Shown: positions 1 to 7,678 of the stretch, one piece after another
Layout: each line of letters starts with the position of its first letter
Numbering within the stretch: position 1 is the stretch's first letter
DNA from: Allokutzneria sp. A3M-2-11 16
GTDB taxonomy: Bacteria; Actinomycetota; Actinomycetes; Mycobacteriales; Pseudonocardiaceae
Length of the DNA stretch: 64,000 nucleotides
Direction of reading: 5' to 3'
NCBI RefSeq assembly: GCF_024213555.1
Contig: NZ_JANAVO010000001.1
Span: forward strand, 2,170,001-2,234,000
Made by a program: the position numbers and the translations under genes
The notes under the pieces: generated by a model
Told to the model about the DNA's origin: nothing
The model's database searches: none
The model's input: only the letters and a program-made list of their open reading frames with translations

Positions 1-1445
1 ACACCGGCCGCGGTCGCGATGCCGGTCAACAGAGCCGGGTTGGCGGCGAGGTAGTCGGCGAGCCGAACCACGTAGGGGGCAAGGCGTTCGATCGCGCCGG
101 CGAGCTGCTCGGCGAGCACCCGCGCCAGAAAGGCCGCCAACGGCGCCACCGCCGCGAGCACCTGCCCGAGCGGACCGCCCGCCCGAGCCAGGGACGCGAC
201 GGCCTCACCGATCACGGGACCGATCTCGGCCACCGCCGGCGCGATCGAGTTCGTGAAGGCTTGGCCCAGCTCGAACAGCACCGGGCGCAGCCCAGAGCCG
301 GCCGCGGCGATGCCGCCGAAAATCTGCGACAGGGCGTGCATTCCCTCGGCCGAGCGCAGGAAGTCGCGCGCGGCGCCGGTGGCCTGTACGAGCACCGACA
401 GCGTCGAGACACCCGAGCCCTGAGCCGCGGAGAAGACGGCCGCGATGATGCCGCCCACGTTGCCCAGCAGCCGAGCAAGATCACCGACGGCCGACATGCC
501 GTTGCTGATCCACTCGGCGAGCTGACCGGTTTGCCTCGCGGTACTGATGAAATCGGCGAACCGCTGCGCAGCGTCGCCCGCGCCGGCGGACAAGCCGGGC
601 AGCATCTCCGCACCCACCGCGGCGACGTCGCGGAAGACCGAGAGCAACGGGCCGGTGGCGTTGGCGAGGTCGGCGACGACGGTCTCGGTCGAGGCGAAGA
701 TCGTCCGCGTGTCGTTCATCGTCTGCGCCTCGCGCAGGAACCCCGCGGCACTGCCTGCGGCCACGCCGAAGGACGAGGCAACGCCGGTCATGCCCTCGCG
801 CAGGATCGGCAGATACGACCCGCCAAGCTGTCGGACAACCGAGCCCATCTCGGCGAACAGCTCTTGCTGTACCGACCGCTGAACCTCGCGCCACGCCGGC
901 GACAGCCCGCGCACGGCGACCGCGGTCTCACGGGCACTTGGCGCGAGCTTCTTCAAGGACTCGGCGAACTTCTTCGGGTCGTCCATCGACGACATGGCCT
1001 CGCCGAAGCCGGACATGCCGACCTTGAGCGTGACCATTGCCGCCGCACCCGCGGTGATGGCGGCCGGAAGCAGCAGCAGCGAGCCCGAGGCAGTTGCCGC
1101 ACCACCGGCGAGCGCCGACAACCCGGAGCCGGCGAGACTGGCCGCCCCCGCCATCACCCCAAGGCGCAGCGTCGCGCCCGCGACGTTGGTCACCAGGGCG
1201 GCGACCACACCGGTTACCCCGCTGACAACGCCGAAGATCGAGCCAATGCCGCCGCTCAGACCACGAGCGAATCCCTTGCCCGAGGCATCACCCTCGGCGA
1301 CGAACCGGCCGCGGACATCCCGCAACCGGCCGTTGGCGTCGCGGCTGAACCCGTCAAGTTCCTTGCGTCCCTGCGCGAGTCCTCGACGCCATCCGGAGTT
1401 GTCAACCGAGAGGTAGCCGACAAGCTCGCCGATCGTCAGTGCCAC
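1..1445 (-). CDS. Tail tape measure protein (N-terminal part)
   Basis: This minus-strand frame stays open from a GTG at 1445 to the left edge, giving about 481 residues of a longer protein. The start (MALTIGELVGYLSVD) is preceded by an AGGGGG-type ribosome binding site. After a short polar head come Ala/Gly-rich hydrophobic stretches (about residues 70-150) and long amphipathic helices rich in Ala, Gly, Leu and Val, as expected for tape measures, which set tail length and carry membrane segments for DNA ejection. It lies directly downstream of the tail assembly chaperone frames, the standard position. The C-terminal part is beyond the window. Assignment rests on position and composition rather than on a conserved motif. 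Confidence 0.85.
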   Translation of the reverse strand, partial: MALTIGELVGYLSVDNSGWRRGLAQGRKELDGFSRDANGRLRDVRGRFVAEGDASGKGFARGLSGGIGSIFGVVSGVTGVVAALVTNVAGATLRLGVMAGAASLAGSGLSALAGGAATASGSLLLLPAAITAGAAAMVTLKVGMSGFGEAMSSMDDPKKFAESLKKLAPSARETAVAVRGLSPAWREVQRSVQQELFAEMGSVVRQLGGSYLPILREGMTGVASSFGVAAGSAAGFLREAQTMNDTRTIFASTETVVADLANATGPLLSVFRDVAAVGAEMLPGLSAGAGDAAQRFADFISTARQTGQLAEWISNGMSAVGDLARLLGNVGGIIAAVFSAAQGSGVSTLSVLVQATGAARDFLRSAEGMHALSQIFGGIAAAGSGLRPVLFELGQAFTNSIAPAVAEIGPVIGEAVASLARAGGPLGQVLAAVAPLAAFLARVLAEQLAGAIERLAPYVVRLADYLAANPALLTGIATAAG

Positions 1446-1475
1446 GGGGTCACCCCCTGCGGACTGGTCAGCGGT

Positions 1476-1880
1476 TCATCGACTCGGCGAGGACTTCGCC
1501 GGGGAGAGCGCGCGAGCTAGGCGGGATTCGCACGAGAGCAGCCCCACCACGCGGACGCGCAACCAGCGCCACGAGCGGGCGCGCAAGATGCCCGACTCGA
1601 CGTCGACGCCGTAGACGGAGTGCAGGTCAGCCTCGATCAACGCCCAGTGGTCGAGGAGCTGCGCCCACGTGTGGCCGTCTTCGCCGGCGCCTTGCGGGTG
1701 CGGCTCGTACCACTCGCGGAGCCCTGTCGCCGGGTCGATCGGTCCGCCGCTCGTCGCGTCTCCCGATTCCCGGCTGAGGCTTCCGGGGAGCCGGCCGCGT
1801 TCCAATACGCCTCGGCAGCCTCGCGGGACACCGCGGCGTCGAGCCACGCGGTGACGCCGGCGACCTTGAGCACCGGCCAC
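1476..1880 (-). CDS. Tail assembly chaperone, -1 frame extension (GT-like)
   Basis: Downstream of the first chaperone frame, the -1 frame is open and ends at 1476, just before the tape measure. Its C-terminal half reads like a real protein (WAQLLDHWALIEADLHSVYG, then a Trp/Arg-rich helix and GLLS), the type of segment found in second chaperone frames of actinophages. No good independent start with a ribosome binding site is visible, so it is probably made as a fusion by -1 ribosomal frameshifting in the region shared with the gene ending at 1637. The part upstream of about 1730 reads like out-of-frame sequence. No canonical XXXYYYZ heptamer is obvious, so the shift site is not placed. Confidence 0.6.
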   Translation of the reverse strand: MAGAQGRRRHRVARRRGVPRGCRGVLERGRLPGSLSRESGDATSGGPIDPATGLREWYEPHPQGAGEDGHTWAQLLDHWALIEADLHSVYGVDVESGILRARSWRWLRVRVVGLLSCESRLARALSPAKSSPSR

Positions 1881-2140
1881 GGCACCCGGTCGGCGAGCAT
1901 CTCGTCGTAGGTAGCGCCGAGCGCGTCGCGGTAGAGGTCGACCTCTTCGGCGTCGTCGAGCGCGATCTCGTCGAGCGGCTCGCCGGACTCCGCCGCCTTG
2001 GCCGCGTGCGCGGCGACCTCGGCGAGTCGCTGCAACCGCAGACCGGTCTCGGCGTCCACGGGTGCTACGTCGTAGGTCTTTCCCTTGTACGGCAACGACA
2101 GACCGGCGTCGAGTACCTCGGATAGGTCACGAAAGGCCAC
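1637..2140 (-). CDS. Tail assembly chaperone (G-like, DUF7426 type)
   Basis: The product is 167 residues starting at a GTG at 2140 (MAFRDLSEVLDAGLSLPYKG). The N-terminal half, with the pattern Y-V-x-P-x-D-A-E-T-G-L-R-L, resembles the small tail assembly chaperones of actinobacterial siphoviruses that coat the tape measure during tail building. The C-terminal 40 residues turn Arg/Ser/Thr-rich and low complexity, where the -1 frame becomes the more protein-like one. The start overlaps the stop of the upstream gene by one base (TAGTG), so the two are probably translationally coupled. Confidence 0.75.
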   Translation of the reverse strand: MAFRDLSEVLDAGLSLPYKGKTYDVAPVDAETGLRLQRLAEVAAHAAKAAESGEPLDEIALDDAEEVDLYRDALGATYDEMLADRVPWPVLKVAGVTAWLDAAVSREAAEAYWNAAGSPEASAGNRETRRAADRSTRRQGSASGTSRTRKAPAKTATRGRSSSTTGR

Positions 2141-3084
2141 TAGGAAATCTCCTCGTACAGATCGGTCCGGCAGGTGAACGGCGAGCAACCGATCTCGTCG
2201 TCGACGCCGGCCTCGGTATCGGCGATGGCGTCGAACAAATCGGTTTGCCGCGATGCCCACTCGTGACGGGTCACACGGTCGATAGGCGCCTCGTCGAGCG
2301 GCACACAGGACGAATGCAGGTAGAACTCACCGCGTAGTGACGCGCCGGTCGTGTTGGCGCGGACCGAGCCGTGCCTGATCGCGCGATCAAATGCGACGGC
2401 ATCGGCCCAACCGCGTGGGTCGGTGTCTCGCAGGCGGCGCCATCCGGCGTTGTTACGGAAGGGACAGCCAACGCACGCCGATTTTGGGGTCTTCCCGAAC
2501 CCGCGGGTCCGCAGGTAGCGAACGCAGTCCGAGCGCTTCCAACCAGGTCGACCGTCGGCAGCGCCGGTTAGGTCGAGCAGCGGGAAGTCATGCCGGCTGT
2601 AGGAAACCTGCGAATCCTTGGCACGCATGATCTCGTCGCGGCTGATCCCGATGGACTGCGTGACCGCGCTACCTCGCGGCGGCCTGCCTGGTCGCCCGTT
2701 TGCCTTGAGCGTCGCTCCGAGGAACAGCCGCACAGCCTCGCGGATCGGCCGGATTTTGTACTCCGCAGTGCATTGTCTACGTGCCATACCTCGCCGGCCG
2801 TCTGGCTTGCGAACGAACAGCGGCATGGACGCAAACCGGTGCGCCGGGTCGAGCGCGTCGTCGCGGATGTTCCCTACGCTCACGCGCTTGATCGGGATAC
2901 CCGCGGGCTGAGCGACTTCGCGCTCGATCCGGTCCAAGTGTTCGTAGACGGCCTGCGGCTCCCACCCTGTATCTGCGAACACAGCGACGTCATACCGAGG
3001 AATCCGTCGCTCCGCGGAGAGCAGCAAGAGCGTTGATGACTGAACACCAGCGCCCAAACTCAAGATACGTGGCCCGGTCATCAT
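2140..3084 (-). CDS. PP-loop ATPase, PAPS reductase-like
   Basis: This 314-residue protein opens with a PP-loop (SLGAGVQSS, residues 9-17) typical of adenine nucleotide alpha-hydrolases and the phosphoadenosine phosphosulfate reductase family. Cysteines at 105, 187, 204 and 207 (the last two as CVGC) could hold an iron-sulfur cluster, as in APS reductases and DndC-type proteins. It overlaps the tail tube gene (ATGA) on one side and the chaperone gene on the other, so it is transcribed with late structural genes although the fold suggests an enzyme. No DndA/B/D/E or other thiolation genes are nearby. Candidate roles are nucleic-acid modification or sulfur/nucleotide metabolism during infection; the substrate cannot be read from sequence. 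Confidence 0.75.
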   Translation of the reverse strand: MMTGPRILSLGAGVQSSTLLLLSAERRIPRYDVAVFADTGWEPQAVYEHLDRIEREVAQPAGIPIKRVSVGNIRDDALDPAHRFASMPLFVRKPDGRRGMARRQCTAEYKIRPIREAVRLFLGATLKANGRPGRPPRGSAVTQSIGISRDEIMRAKDSQVSYSRHDFPLLDLTGAADGRPGWKRSDCVRYLRTRGFGKTPKSACVGCPFRNNAGWRRLRDTDPRGWADAVAFDRAIRHGSVRANTTGASLRGEFYLHSSCVPLDEAPIDRVTRHEWASRQTDLFDAIADTEAGVDDEIGCSPFTCRTDLYEEIS

Positions 3085-3599
3085 CCGGCCTCGACGGCCT
3101 CGGCGCCCAGTACGCCAGAAACCCCGGTTTGCGTTGCGGGGTTGGGGATTTCCTTCGGTGACCCCTGCCCGTTCAGGGTGAAGTTGAACGGCTCCAAGTC
3201 AGTGACCGCGCCACCCTTGGTGAACCCAGAAACCGTTGCTGTGCCTTGGTATGCGTCCGGCGAGCCGTCGCGCCGGTACCAGCGAACCGAGATGTTCGCA
3301 GCGAACCCGACCACGCGGCCGGCTTTGCGGATGGCTTCCTGTCCGGGGTCGGGGGTGAACGTCGCGGCGTCGGTGCGTTTCCGCTTGCCCTCGGCCTCAA
3401 TCGACCACGTGCGCTGTGTGACGACGGTCGAACCCCAACCGTCGGAGTCGAAATCGCCGTCGTCTTCGGTGTTGTCGTCGGTGGTCTCGCTGAACGAGGT
3501 CAACCCGTTGACCCGTGTCCACTGGGGTTCGGTGGCACTGGGGGCGCGGGTGTCGACCTCCAATGCCCAGTCTTTGGCGAGCAGGGACCGCAGCGCCAT
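3081..3599 (-). CDS. Major tail tube protein
   Basis: The product is 172 residues and acidic. It starts MALRSLLAKDWALEV and contains a Thr/Asp/Glu-rich loop (SETTDDNTEDDGDFDSDGWG), then predicted beta strands and a C-terminal region ending in Ala/Val/Gly repeats. Length, beta-rich pattern and position between the tail terminator and the chaperones match siphoviral tail tube subunits. The family call rests on these features, not on a diagnostic motif. Its stop overlaps the next start as ATGA. Confidence 0.75.
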   Translation of the reverse strand: MALRSLLAKDWALEVDTRAPSATEPQWTRVNGLTSFSETTDDNTEDDGDFDSDGWGSTVVTQRTWSIEAEGKRKRTDAATFTPDPGQEAIRKAGRVVGFAANISVRWYRRDGSPDAYQGTATVSGFTKGGAVTDLEPFNFTLNGQGSPKEIPNPATQTGVSGVLGAEAVEAG

Positions 3600-3611
3600 G
3601 TCGGCTACTCC

Positions 3612-4046
3612 TTACGTGCGGTGTCGGGTGGGTCGGTGCGCGGTGAGCTGGTAGGTGTCGGCGTGCTCGAAGCGGCCGGACTGGTCACGGCCCATCGGGA
3701 GCGAGGCGGTGCGCTGCGCGAGGTGCACCAGGGCGCCGGCGAGGTCGAGGTGCGTCGCGCCGTGCAGCGCGTCGAACACCGCGTCGACCAGGTCGAGCGC
3801 CTCGCGCGGGTCCGCGGTTGCACTGCGCGCCCGGACCTGGAGGCCGAGCACGCTGTCGGCCTGGTCGACGTCGTCGACGAGCGGATACGGAGTCAGCACC
3901 AGGACCCGCGGCGGCGAGGCGGGCACGGCGCCGATGACGATGCCGACCTCGTCGTCGCGGTAGATCCCGCTCGGGCGGTAGGTGGCGATGCCGGCCGCGG
4001 CGAGATACTCGGCGAGCCCATGCGCGAGGGTCGCTGTCCAGCTCAC
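3612..4046 (-). CDS. Tail terminator / minor capsid-like protein
   Basis: A 144-residue protein with an alpha-beta pattern (LAHGLAEYLAAAGIATY near the N-terminus, later DALHGATHLDL) typical of the small protein that caps the tail tube and joins it to the head. It begins at a GTG overlapping the stop of the upstream connector gene (GTGA) and precedes the tail tube gene by 12 bases. Other actinophages keep the same gene order. Confidence 0.7.
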   Translation of the reverse strand: MSWTATLAHGLAEYLAAAGIATYRPSGIYRDDEVGIVIGAVPASPPRVLVLTPYPLVDDVDQADSVLGLQVRARSATADPREALDLVDAVFDALHGATHLDLAGALVHLAQRTASLPMGRDQSGRFEHADTYQLTAHRPTRHRT

Positions 4047-4411
4047 GACCCGAGCGCCTTCCGGATCTGCGCCTGAATGAGCCGGGCGACGACCTCGCGC
4101 TCGGATGCGAGGGCGCTTTCGAGGTACTTCGGCCCGCCCTCGCGGTGATGCCAGGTCAGTTCTTCGTGTTGCCGTGCGGCATAAGGGGTGTCGTAGGACA
4201 CGGCCGCGGTGAGGGAGTCGGCGTCATGGCTCGCGGTCGCGCTGTTGCGCAGGGCCGCGGTGTCCAGCGGCGCCCGGTCGACCGACACCGCGCGCACGTG
4301 CTCGGCGCCGAGCGCGAGCCCGCGAACGGCGCCGGCGTGTGCTGCGTCGCCGACCTGCTTGCCGTTCCACTCGACGCGAACCCCGCCGTTGCCGCGAACC
4401 TCGAACGCCAT
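4043..4411 (-). CDS. Head-tail connector, HK97 gp10-like
   Basis: A 122-residue protein with the motif series found in HK97 gp10-type neck proteins: an N-terminal region with basic residues (VRVEWNGKQVGD), a central APLDTAALRNSA segment and a TPYAARQHEEL motif, followed by a helical C-terminus. It lies between the head closure gene and the tail terminator, which supports a neck role joining capsid and tail. Confidence 0.75.
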   Translation of the reverse strand: MAFEVRGNGGVRVEWNGKQVGDAAHAGAVRGLALGAEHVRAVSVDRAPLDTAALRNSATASHDADSLTAAVSYDTPYAARQHEELTWHHREGGPKYLESALASEREVVARLIQAQIRKALGS

Positions 4412-4429
4412 GGCGCACCCCCGTTTCGG

Positions 4430-4753
4430 CTAGGTGAGTGCGACCTCGCGGTGTGACCAGCTCGACGGGTGGTCGAATAGGTTCGAGGTCAGGACGCGGC
4501 CGGTGCGTTCGTGCGGGGTGCCGGGCCAGACGGTCACGAGGGACCGCACGGGGATGTGTTCGTGTGGCCGGGTGCGCACGGTGGTTTCGCTGATCAGCTC
4601 GTCACCGTCGGCTGAGCGGACGAGCCGGCGCCGGTCCTCGACGAATGTGCGCCGGATGAGCACCGGGTCGCCGTGGACGTCGCCGTACGGGCCGGTGCCG
4701 AGGTAGAGGCGCACGGTGATCATGTGCGGCAGCAGGACCGCGGGAACCTGCAT
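4430..4753 (-). CDS. Head closure / stopper-like protein
   Basis: A 107-residue beta-rich protein placed between the adaptor gene and the gp10-like gene, the slot of the head closure protein that plugs the connector after DNA packaging. No catalytic motif is visible; the call is by position and size. Its ATG follows a run of C residues that can pair with the only good ribosome binding site (see the hairpin at 4,754-4,770). Confidence 0.6.
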   Translation of the reverse strand: MQVPAVLLPHMITVRLYLGTGPYGDVHGDPVLIRRTFVEDRRRLVRSADGDELISETTVRTRPHEHIPVRSLVTVWPGTPHERTGRVLTSNLFDHPSSWSHREVALT

Positions 4754-4770
4754 GGGGGTTGTTCACCCCC
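4754..4770 (-). promoter_or_regulatory. Hairpin covering the ribosome binding site of the head closure gene
   Basis: On the minus strand the G-run that forms the ribosome binding site (4,766-4,770 within GGGGGT) can pair with ACCCCC directly in front of the ATG at 4,753, giving a six-base stem with a five-base loop. Such a stem would hide the binding site unless opened, for example by ribosomes or a protein. The structure is seen; the regulatory effect is inferred. Confidence 0.45.
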
Positions 4771-4792
4771 TCACCACTTGGCTCACTGGTTG

Positions 4793-4840
4793 GTGCACTC
4801 ATCGGTGCACGCATTGGTGCACTCATCGGTAAACGCATCG
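4793..4840. repeat. Four tandem 12-bp repeats
   Basis: Four units follow one another without gap: GTGCACTCATCG, GTGCACGCATTG, GTGCACTCATCG and GTAAACGCATCG. One or two degenerate units may precede them (4,769-4,792). The array sits in the 118-bp gap between the adaptor and head closure genes, the largest gap inside the head-tail connector block. It could be an iteron-like protein binding site or a relic of a slipped duplication. Confidence 0.6.
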
Positions 4841-4871
4841 TTCCTGAACTGCGAAAACGCGATCTACCTAG

Positions 4872-5273
4872 TTACTTCGCGTTCCCTTGGCGGTCCGGGG
4901 TGTGCGGGGAGTGGGAGAGCAGTCCGGCGGTGGCGAGGATGCGCACCGCGGCCGGCGCGAGGTCCGGCTCGGTGTCGGCCTCGGCGCGCTTGAGCCGAAC
5001 GGTGCCGATCTGGGACTCGACGAACCGGCCGCCGGCGCCGGTCTCATCGCCGGTCTCGCCCCACCACTGCACCACCGCGCAGGTTGCGCGCTTGAGCGCG
5101 TCGCGCACCTTCGCCTCGACGGGCAGCCCGTCGGGGGTGGTGTCGTAGACCGCGGTGAGCAGCAGCGAGTCGACCCGCTCGGAGGCGCGGGCGAGCTTGC
5201 GCGGGGTGTCCTCGTCGACCACGCCCGGACCGGCGTAGTCGACGAGGTCGGCCGGCGTGGCGTAGACCCGCAT
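4872..5273 (-). CDS. Head-tail adaptor (gp6-like connector)
   Basis: A 133-residue, mainly helical protein. The opening MRVYATPADLVDYAGP and the following helices (RASERVDSLLLTAVYD, VRDALKRATCAVVQWW) match the small connector proteins that bind below the portal. It follows the coat protein and a small acidic protein, as in other siphoviruses with P22-type coats. It ends before the repeat-containing gap. Confidence 0.7.
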   Translation of the reverse strand: MRVYATPADLVDYAGPGVVDEDTPRKLARASERVDSLLLTAVYDTTPDGLPVEAKVRDALKRATCAVVQWWGETGDETGAGGRFVESQIGTVRLKRAEADTEPDLAPAAVRILATAGLLSHSPHTPDRQGNAK

Positions 5274-5276
5274 CGG

Positions 5277-5540
5277 CTACCCCTCGTCATCCTCGTCGAA
5301 CAGCCGGGCGAGGTCGTCGCGGCTGAGCGACTCGGCGTCGGTCCGGGTGTAGCCGCGGGACAGAGCGAAGTCGACCCACTCGGCTTTCCTCGCACCCTTG
5401 GCCGGCCGCGCCGGGGTGACGCGCTCGGTCGAGGCGAACGGCTGCCACACCTCGGGGAGATCGGCGAGCCGGTCGGCCATCCATGAACCGGGTTCCGGCT
5501 CGTGGACTTCACCGGTGCGCACGTTGCGGTAGGCGGTCAC
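5277..5540 (-). CDS. Small acidic protein with LEM/HeH-like C-terminus
   Basis: An 87-residue protein starting at a GTG that overlaps the coat protein stop (GTGA). The C-terminal 35 residues (KAEWVDFALSRGYTRTDAES followed by LSRDDLARLFDEDDEG) have the helix-extended-helix pattern of LEM/HeH or Rho-N-like domains often found next to phage coat genes. The role is unknown; a capsid accessory or connector-proximal protein is the likeliest reading. Confidence 0.6.
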   Translation of the reverse strand: MTAYRNVRTGEVHEPEPGSWMADRLADLPEVWQPFASTERVTPARPAKGARKAEWVDFALSRGYTRTDAESLSRDDLARLFDEDDEG

Positions 5541-6418
5541 GGGGTCGCCGCCTTCCGCTTGATCAGTACGGCGCGCTTGGGATCGAGGGTCTTCACACCC
5601 ATGAGGCAGTCGATCGACACGACGTCCTGCTTCTTGGACATGTCGTAGCCGTAGATGACCCGCAGGCCGAGGCCCTTGTACGAGACGACCGAGCCCTGTC
5701 CGGCGCCGATGCCTCGCGGCAGCGGCAGCGTCCGGGTTGTCAGGGCGAACGCCTCGCGGCGGAAGGCCACGGAAACGCCGTCCTTGATGTTCTGCGACAT
5801 GTAGTTGTCGAAACCGCGCTTGCGGCCGATGCTCGCCTCGCGCAGGGCGGTTCCGTCGTCGCCGACCTGCTGCGCCTGCGTGAACAGCGGGTCAGTCTGG
5901 AACAACGCCGTCAGGCTGGTGTCGGCGACCGCGCGCCGGTCGGCAAGGGGCACGTTCGCGTCGTTGAGCACCTTGCCCGCGGCCGGCAGCACGTCGGAGA
6001 CGTTGACCTTGGCCGGGTCGTACTCGACGGTCTGCGTGATGTCTGCGCGCAGACCGAGCACGAGCCGGTCGGCGTACTGGCTGATTGCCTCCATTGCCGG
6101 GGTGAGGAACTGCTCGGAAAAGTCGGTGATCCGCATCGACCAGTCCTCAGAGGTGACCGCGAACGACACGTCGGGAATCTTGTCCAGGGTGAGCGTGGTC
6201 GAGCCCTCGCGCGCCTCCTGCAACACGATGCCGGTCTGTCGGTTGAACTCGTTCACCTGGAACACAGCCGGCTTGCGAATGGTGATGGTATCGCCGCTGT
6301 TGCCGGTGAAGTCCGCTTCGTAGTCACGGTGGACGAGTCCGGCCATGACGGTCTGTTCGTAGAGCGTCGCGATTGCCTCGCGGGCGATCACGTCGACGGT
6401 AAGAAGCTGGTTGGGCAT
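5537..6418 (-). CDS. Major capsid protein, P22 coat family
   Basis: A 293-residue protein with features of the P22 gp5 coat family: the opening MPNQLLTVDVIAREAIATLY, the early GDTITIRKP motif, an FAVTSEDWSMRI segment and the RRAVADTSL / NYMSQNI region. These coats have the HK97 fold with an inserted domain. It lies directly downstream of the scaffold gene by two bases, which fits co-expression of scaffold and coat. Confidence 0.88.
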   Translation of the reverse strand: MPNQLLTVDVIAREAIATLYEQTVMAGLVHRDYEADFTGNSGDTITIRKPAVFQVNEFNRQTGIVLQEAREGSTTLTLDKIPDVSFAVTSEDWSMRITDFSEQFLTPAMEAISQYADRLVLGLRADITQTVEYDPAKVNVSDVLPAAGKVLNDANVPLADRRAVADTSLTALFQTDPLFTQAQQVGDDGTALREASIGRKRGFDNYMSQNIKDGVSVAFRREAFALTTRTLPLPRGIGAGQGSVVSYKGLGLRVIYGYDMSKKQDVVSIDCLMGVKTLDPKRAVLIKRKAATP

Positions 6419-6420
6419 GG

Positions 6421-7071
6421 TCAGCTACGCCCCTTCCTGGTGCGCTTGATGTAGTCCTCGACCGAGAGCGAGCCGAGGTCGTCGCCACCGGAGGGCGAGC
6501 CGCCGGTGATCTGTCCACCGCTGCGAGGTGCCGCGGCGGATGCGGCGGCAAGCCGCGGGTTTTCCTTGAGCGCCTTGGTGATCGCGCCGGTGACCTTGTC
6601 GGCGAAGTTGTCGGCCGAGGGGTCGAGGTCGGCGACCCGCTTGCGGAAGCCGGCCGAGTCGAGCAGCGCGTCGGGGTCGGCGCCGGCCGCGCCGGCGGAG
6701 CGGTACACGGCGAGATCGACCGCGCGCTCGCGCGCCTCACGCTGTGCCGCGGTGAGCTGATCGGTGACCTGCTCGACGGTCGGCGCCTCGTCGCCGGCGG
6801 TGATGCCGAGCGCCTTCGCGATCTTCTCGACGATGTCCTGCTGCGCGCCCTCGGCCTTGGTGCGCCACTCGGCGACCTCCGTGCGCAGCGCCTCGACGTC
6901 CGGTGAGGTCGTCGGCGAGCCCTGCTCGGCGCCGGTGTTAGAACCGCTGTTCGGCTCACTGTTAGAACCGCTGTTAGAACCGCCCGGACCTGCGGACGTT
7001 GTCGGGTCCGGGGTCGGTGGCGCATCCGCGGCGCCACCATCGGCCGGCGCGTTGGGCACGGGTGCGGACAT
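6421..7071 (-). CDS. Capsid scaffolding protein
   Basis: A 216-residue acidic protein with a low-complexity N-terminus rich in Pro, Ala, Ser, Gly and Asn (repeated GSNSGSN-type units, residues about 30-50), a central coiled coil (EALRTEVAEWRTKAEGAQQ) and a basic C-terminus (YIKRTRKGRS), the layout of DUF4355-type scaffolds. Such proteins guide coat assembly and leave the procapsid. The ribosome binding site GGAGGG precedes the ATG at 7071. Confidence 0.82.
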   Translation of the reverse strand: MSAPVPNAPADGGAADAPPTPDPTTSAGPGGSNSGSNSEPNSGSNTGAEQGSPTTSPDVEALRTEVAEWRTKAEGAQQDIVEKIAKALGITAGDEAPTVEQVTDQLTAAQREARERAVDLAVYRSAGAAGADPDALLDSAGFRKRVADLDPSADNFADKVTGAITKALKENPRLAAASAAAPRSGGQITGGSPSGGDDLGSLSVEDYIKRTRKGRS

Positions 7072-7132
7072 GGGAGAACCCTCCTAAGCGTGCTCGGGTG
7101 TGTGGTCTGTGCCTGATGGCCAGGCAAAACAA

Positions 7133-7205
7133 AGAGTGTTGTCAAAGTTGTTGACGACACTCTGAGGGGAACCGCTAGAGTGTTGTCAACAACAGAGACA
7201 ACACT
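7133..7205. promoter_or_regulatory. Two palindromic operator-like sites and probable promoter
   Basis: Two inverted repeats share the half-site AGTGTTGTC: one at 7,133-7,163 (AGAGTGTTGTC with GACGACACTCT) and a perfect one at 7,179-7,205 (AGTGTTGTC with GACAACACT). They lie in the divergent gap between the scaffold gene and the + strand pair that follows, with a TTGACG box at 7,151 and TAGAGT at 7,176 as possible -35/-10. The arrangement suggests a repressor acting on a cargo promoter that is separate from the late operon. Confidence 0.6.
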
Positions 7206-7216
7206 TAGGGGTGGAC

Positions 7217-7678
7217 ATGAACGCGTTGTACGACGCCGAGGGTCTGCGAGCGGCGCACCGCGGGCAGTTCTCCCTCGACCTGCTCGGCGAGGTCGACCAG
7301 GCGCCGACTGAGTGGCCGGTCACCGAGCAGCCCGTCGTCGACGACCACCAGGGCGACGAGCTGTTCACGGTCACGCTCGGTGGTGAGCCGACCGGCGGTG
7401 CGCTGTTCGGATTCCTCATCCCCAGTCCGCCCGAGTCCGAGGTCGAGGTCGTCGAGTCGGTGCACAGCGACCCCGCGACCTGCGGCGCGCGCGGCTACCG
7501 CCGCTTGGCCTGCCGGGTCTGTTGGCCTCGGCCGGACCGGTGCGGGTGGGGCACCTGCTCGCGGCGCGCGCCCTTCGAGGTCACCGACACCGACGGCGAC
7601 GAGATGCCGGCGTGCCTGCGGTGTGCGCGACTCGCCCGCACGGCGGGGTTCGGCGTGGCGGGCCGTCGTCGTGGGTGA
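7217..7678 (+). CDS. Cys-rich prophage cargo protein
   Basis: A 153-residue protein on the strand opposite to the structural genes. The ATG at 7217 has an AGGGG site five bases upstream. The N-terminal half is acidic; the C-terminal half carries seven cysteines, including CRVCWPRPDRCGWGTC and a later CLRC, suggesting a zinc-ribbon. It is followed by an overlapping small gene. Placement between scaffold and minor capsid genes, own promoter region and opposite strand mark it as a cargo (moron) gene. Function is not recognised. Confidence 0.6.
   Translation: MNALYDAEGLRAAHRGQFSLDLLGEVDQAPTEWPVTEQPVVDDHQGDELFTVTLGGEPTGGALFGFLIPSPPESEVEVVESVHSDPATCGARGYRRLACRVCWPRPDRCGWGTCSRRAPFEVTDTDGDEMPACLRCARLARTAGFGVAGRRRG

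Noticed and set aside
261-1520. A 419-codon + strand open frame across the tape measure region
   Set aside because: It is antisense to the tape measure; its composition (Arg/Gly/His rich) is that of a GC-skew shadow, whereas the minus frame reads as a proper tape measure.
4759-5148. A + strand frame with a hydrophobic repeat (GALIGARIGALIG) that resembles a holin segment
   Set aside because: The pattern is created by the 12-bp tandem repeats and the rest runs antisense to the adaptor gene with shadow-like composition.
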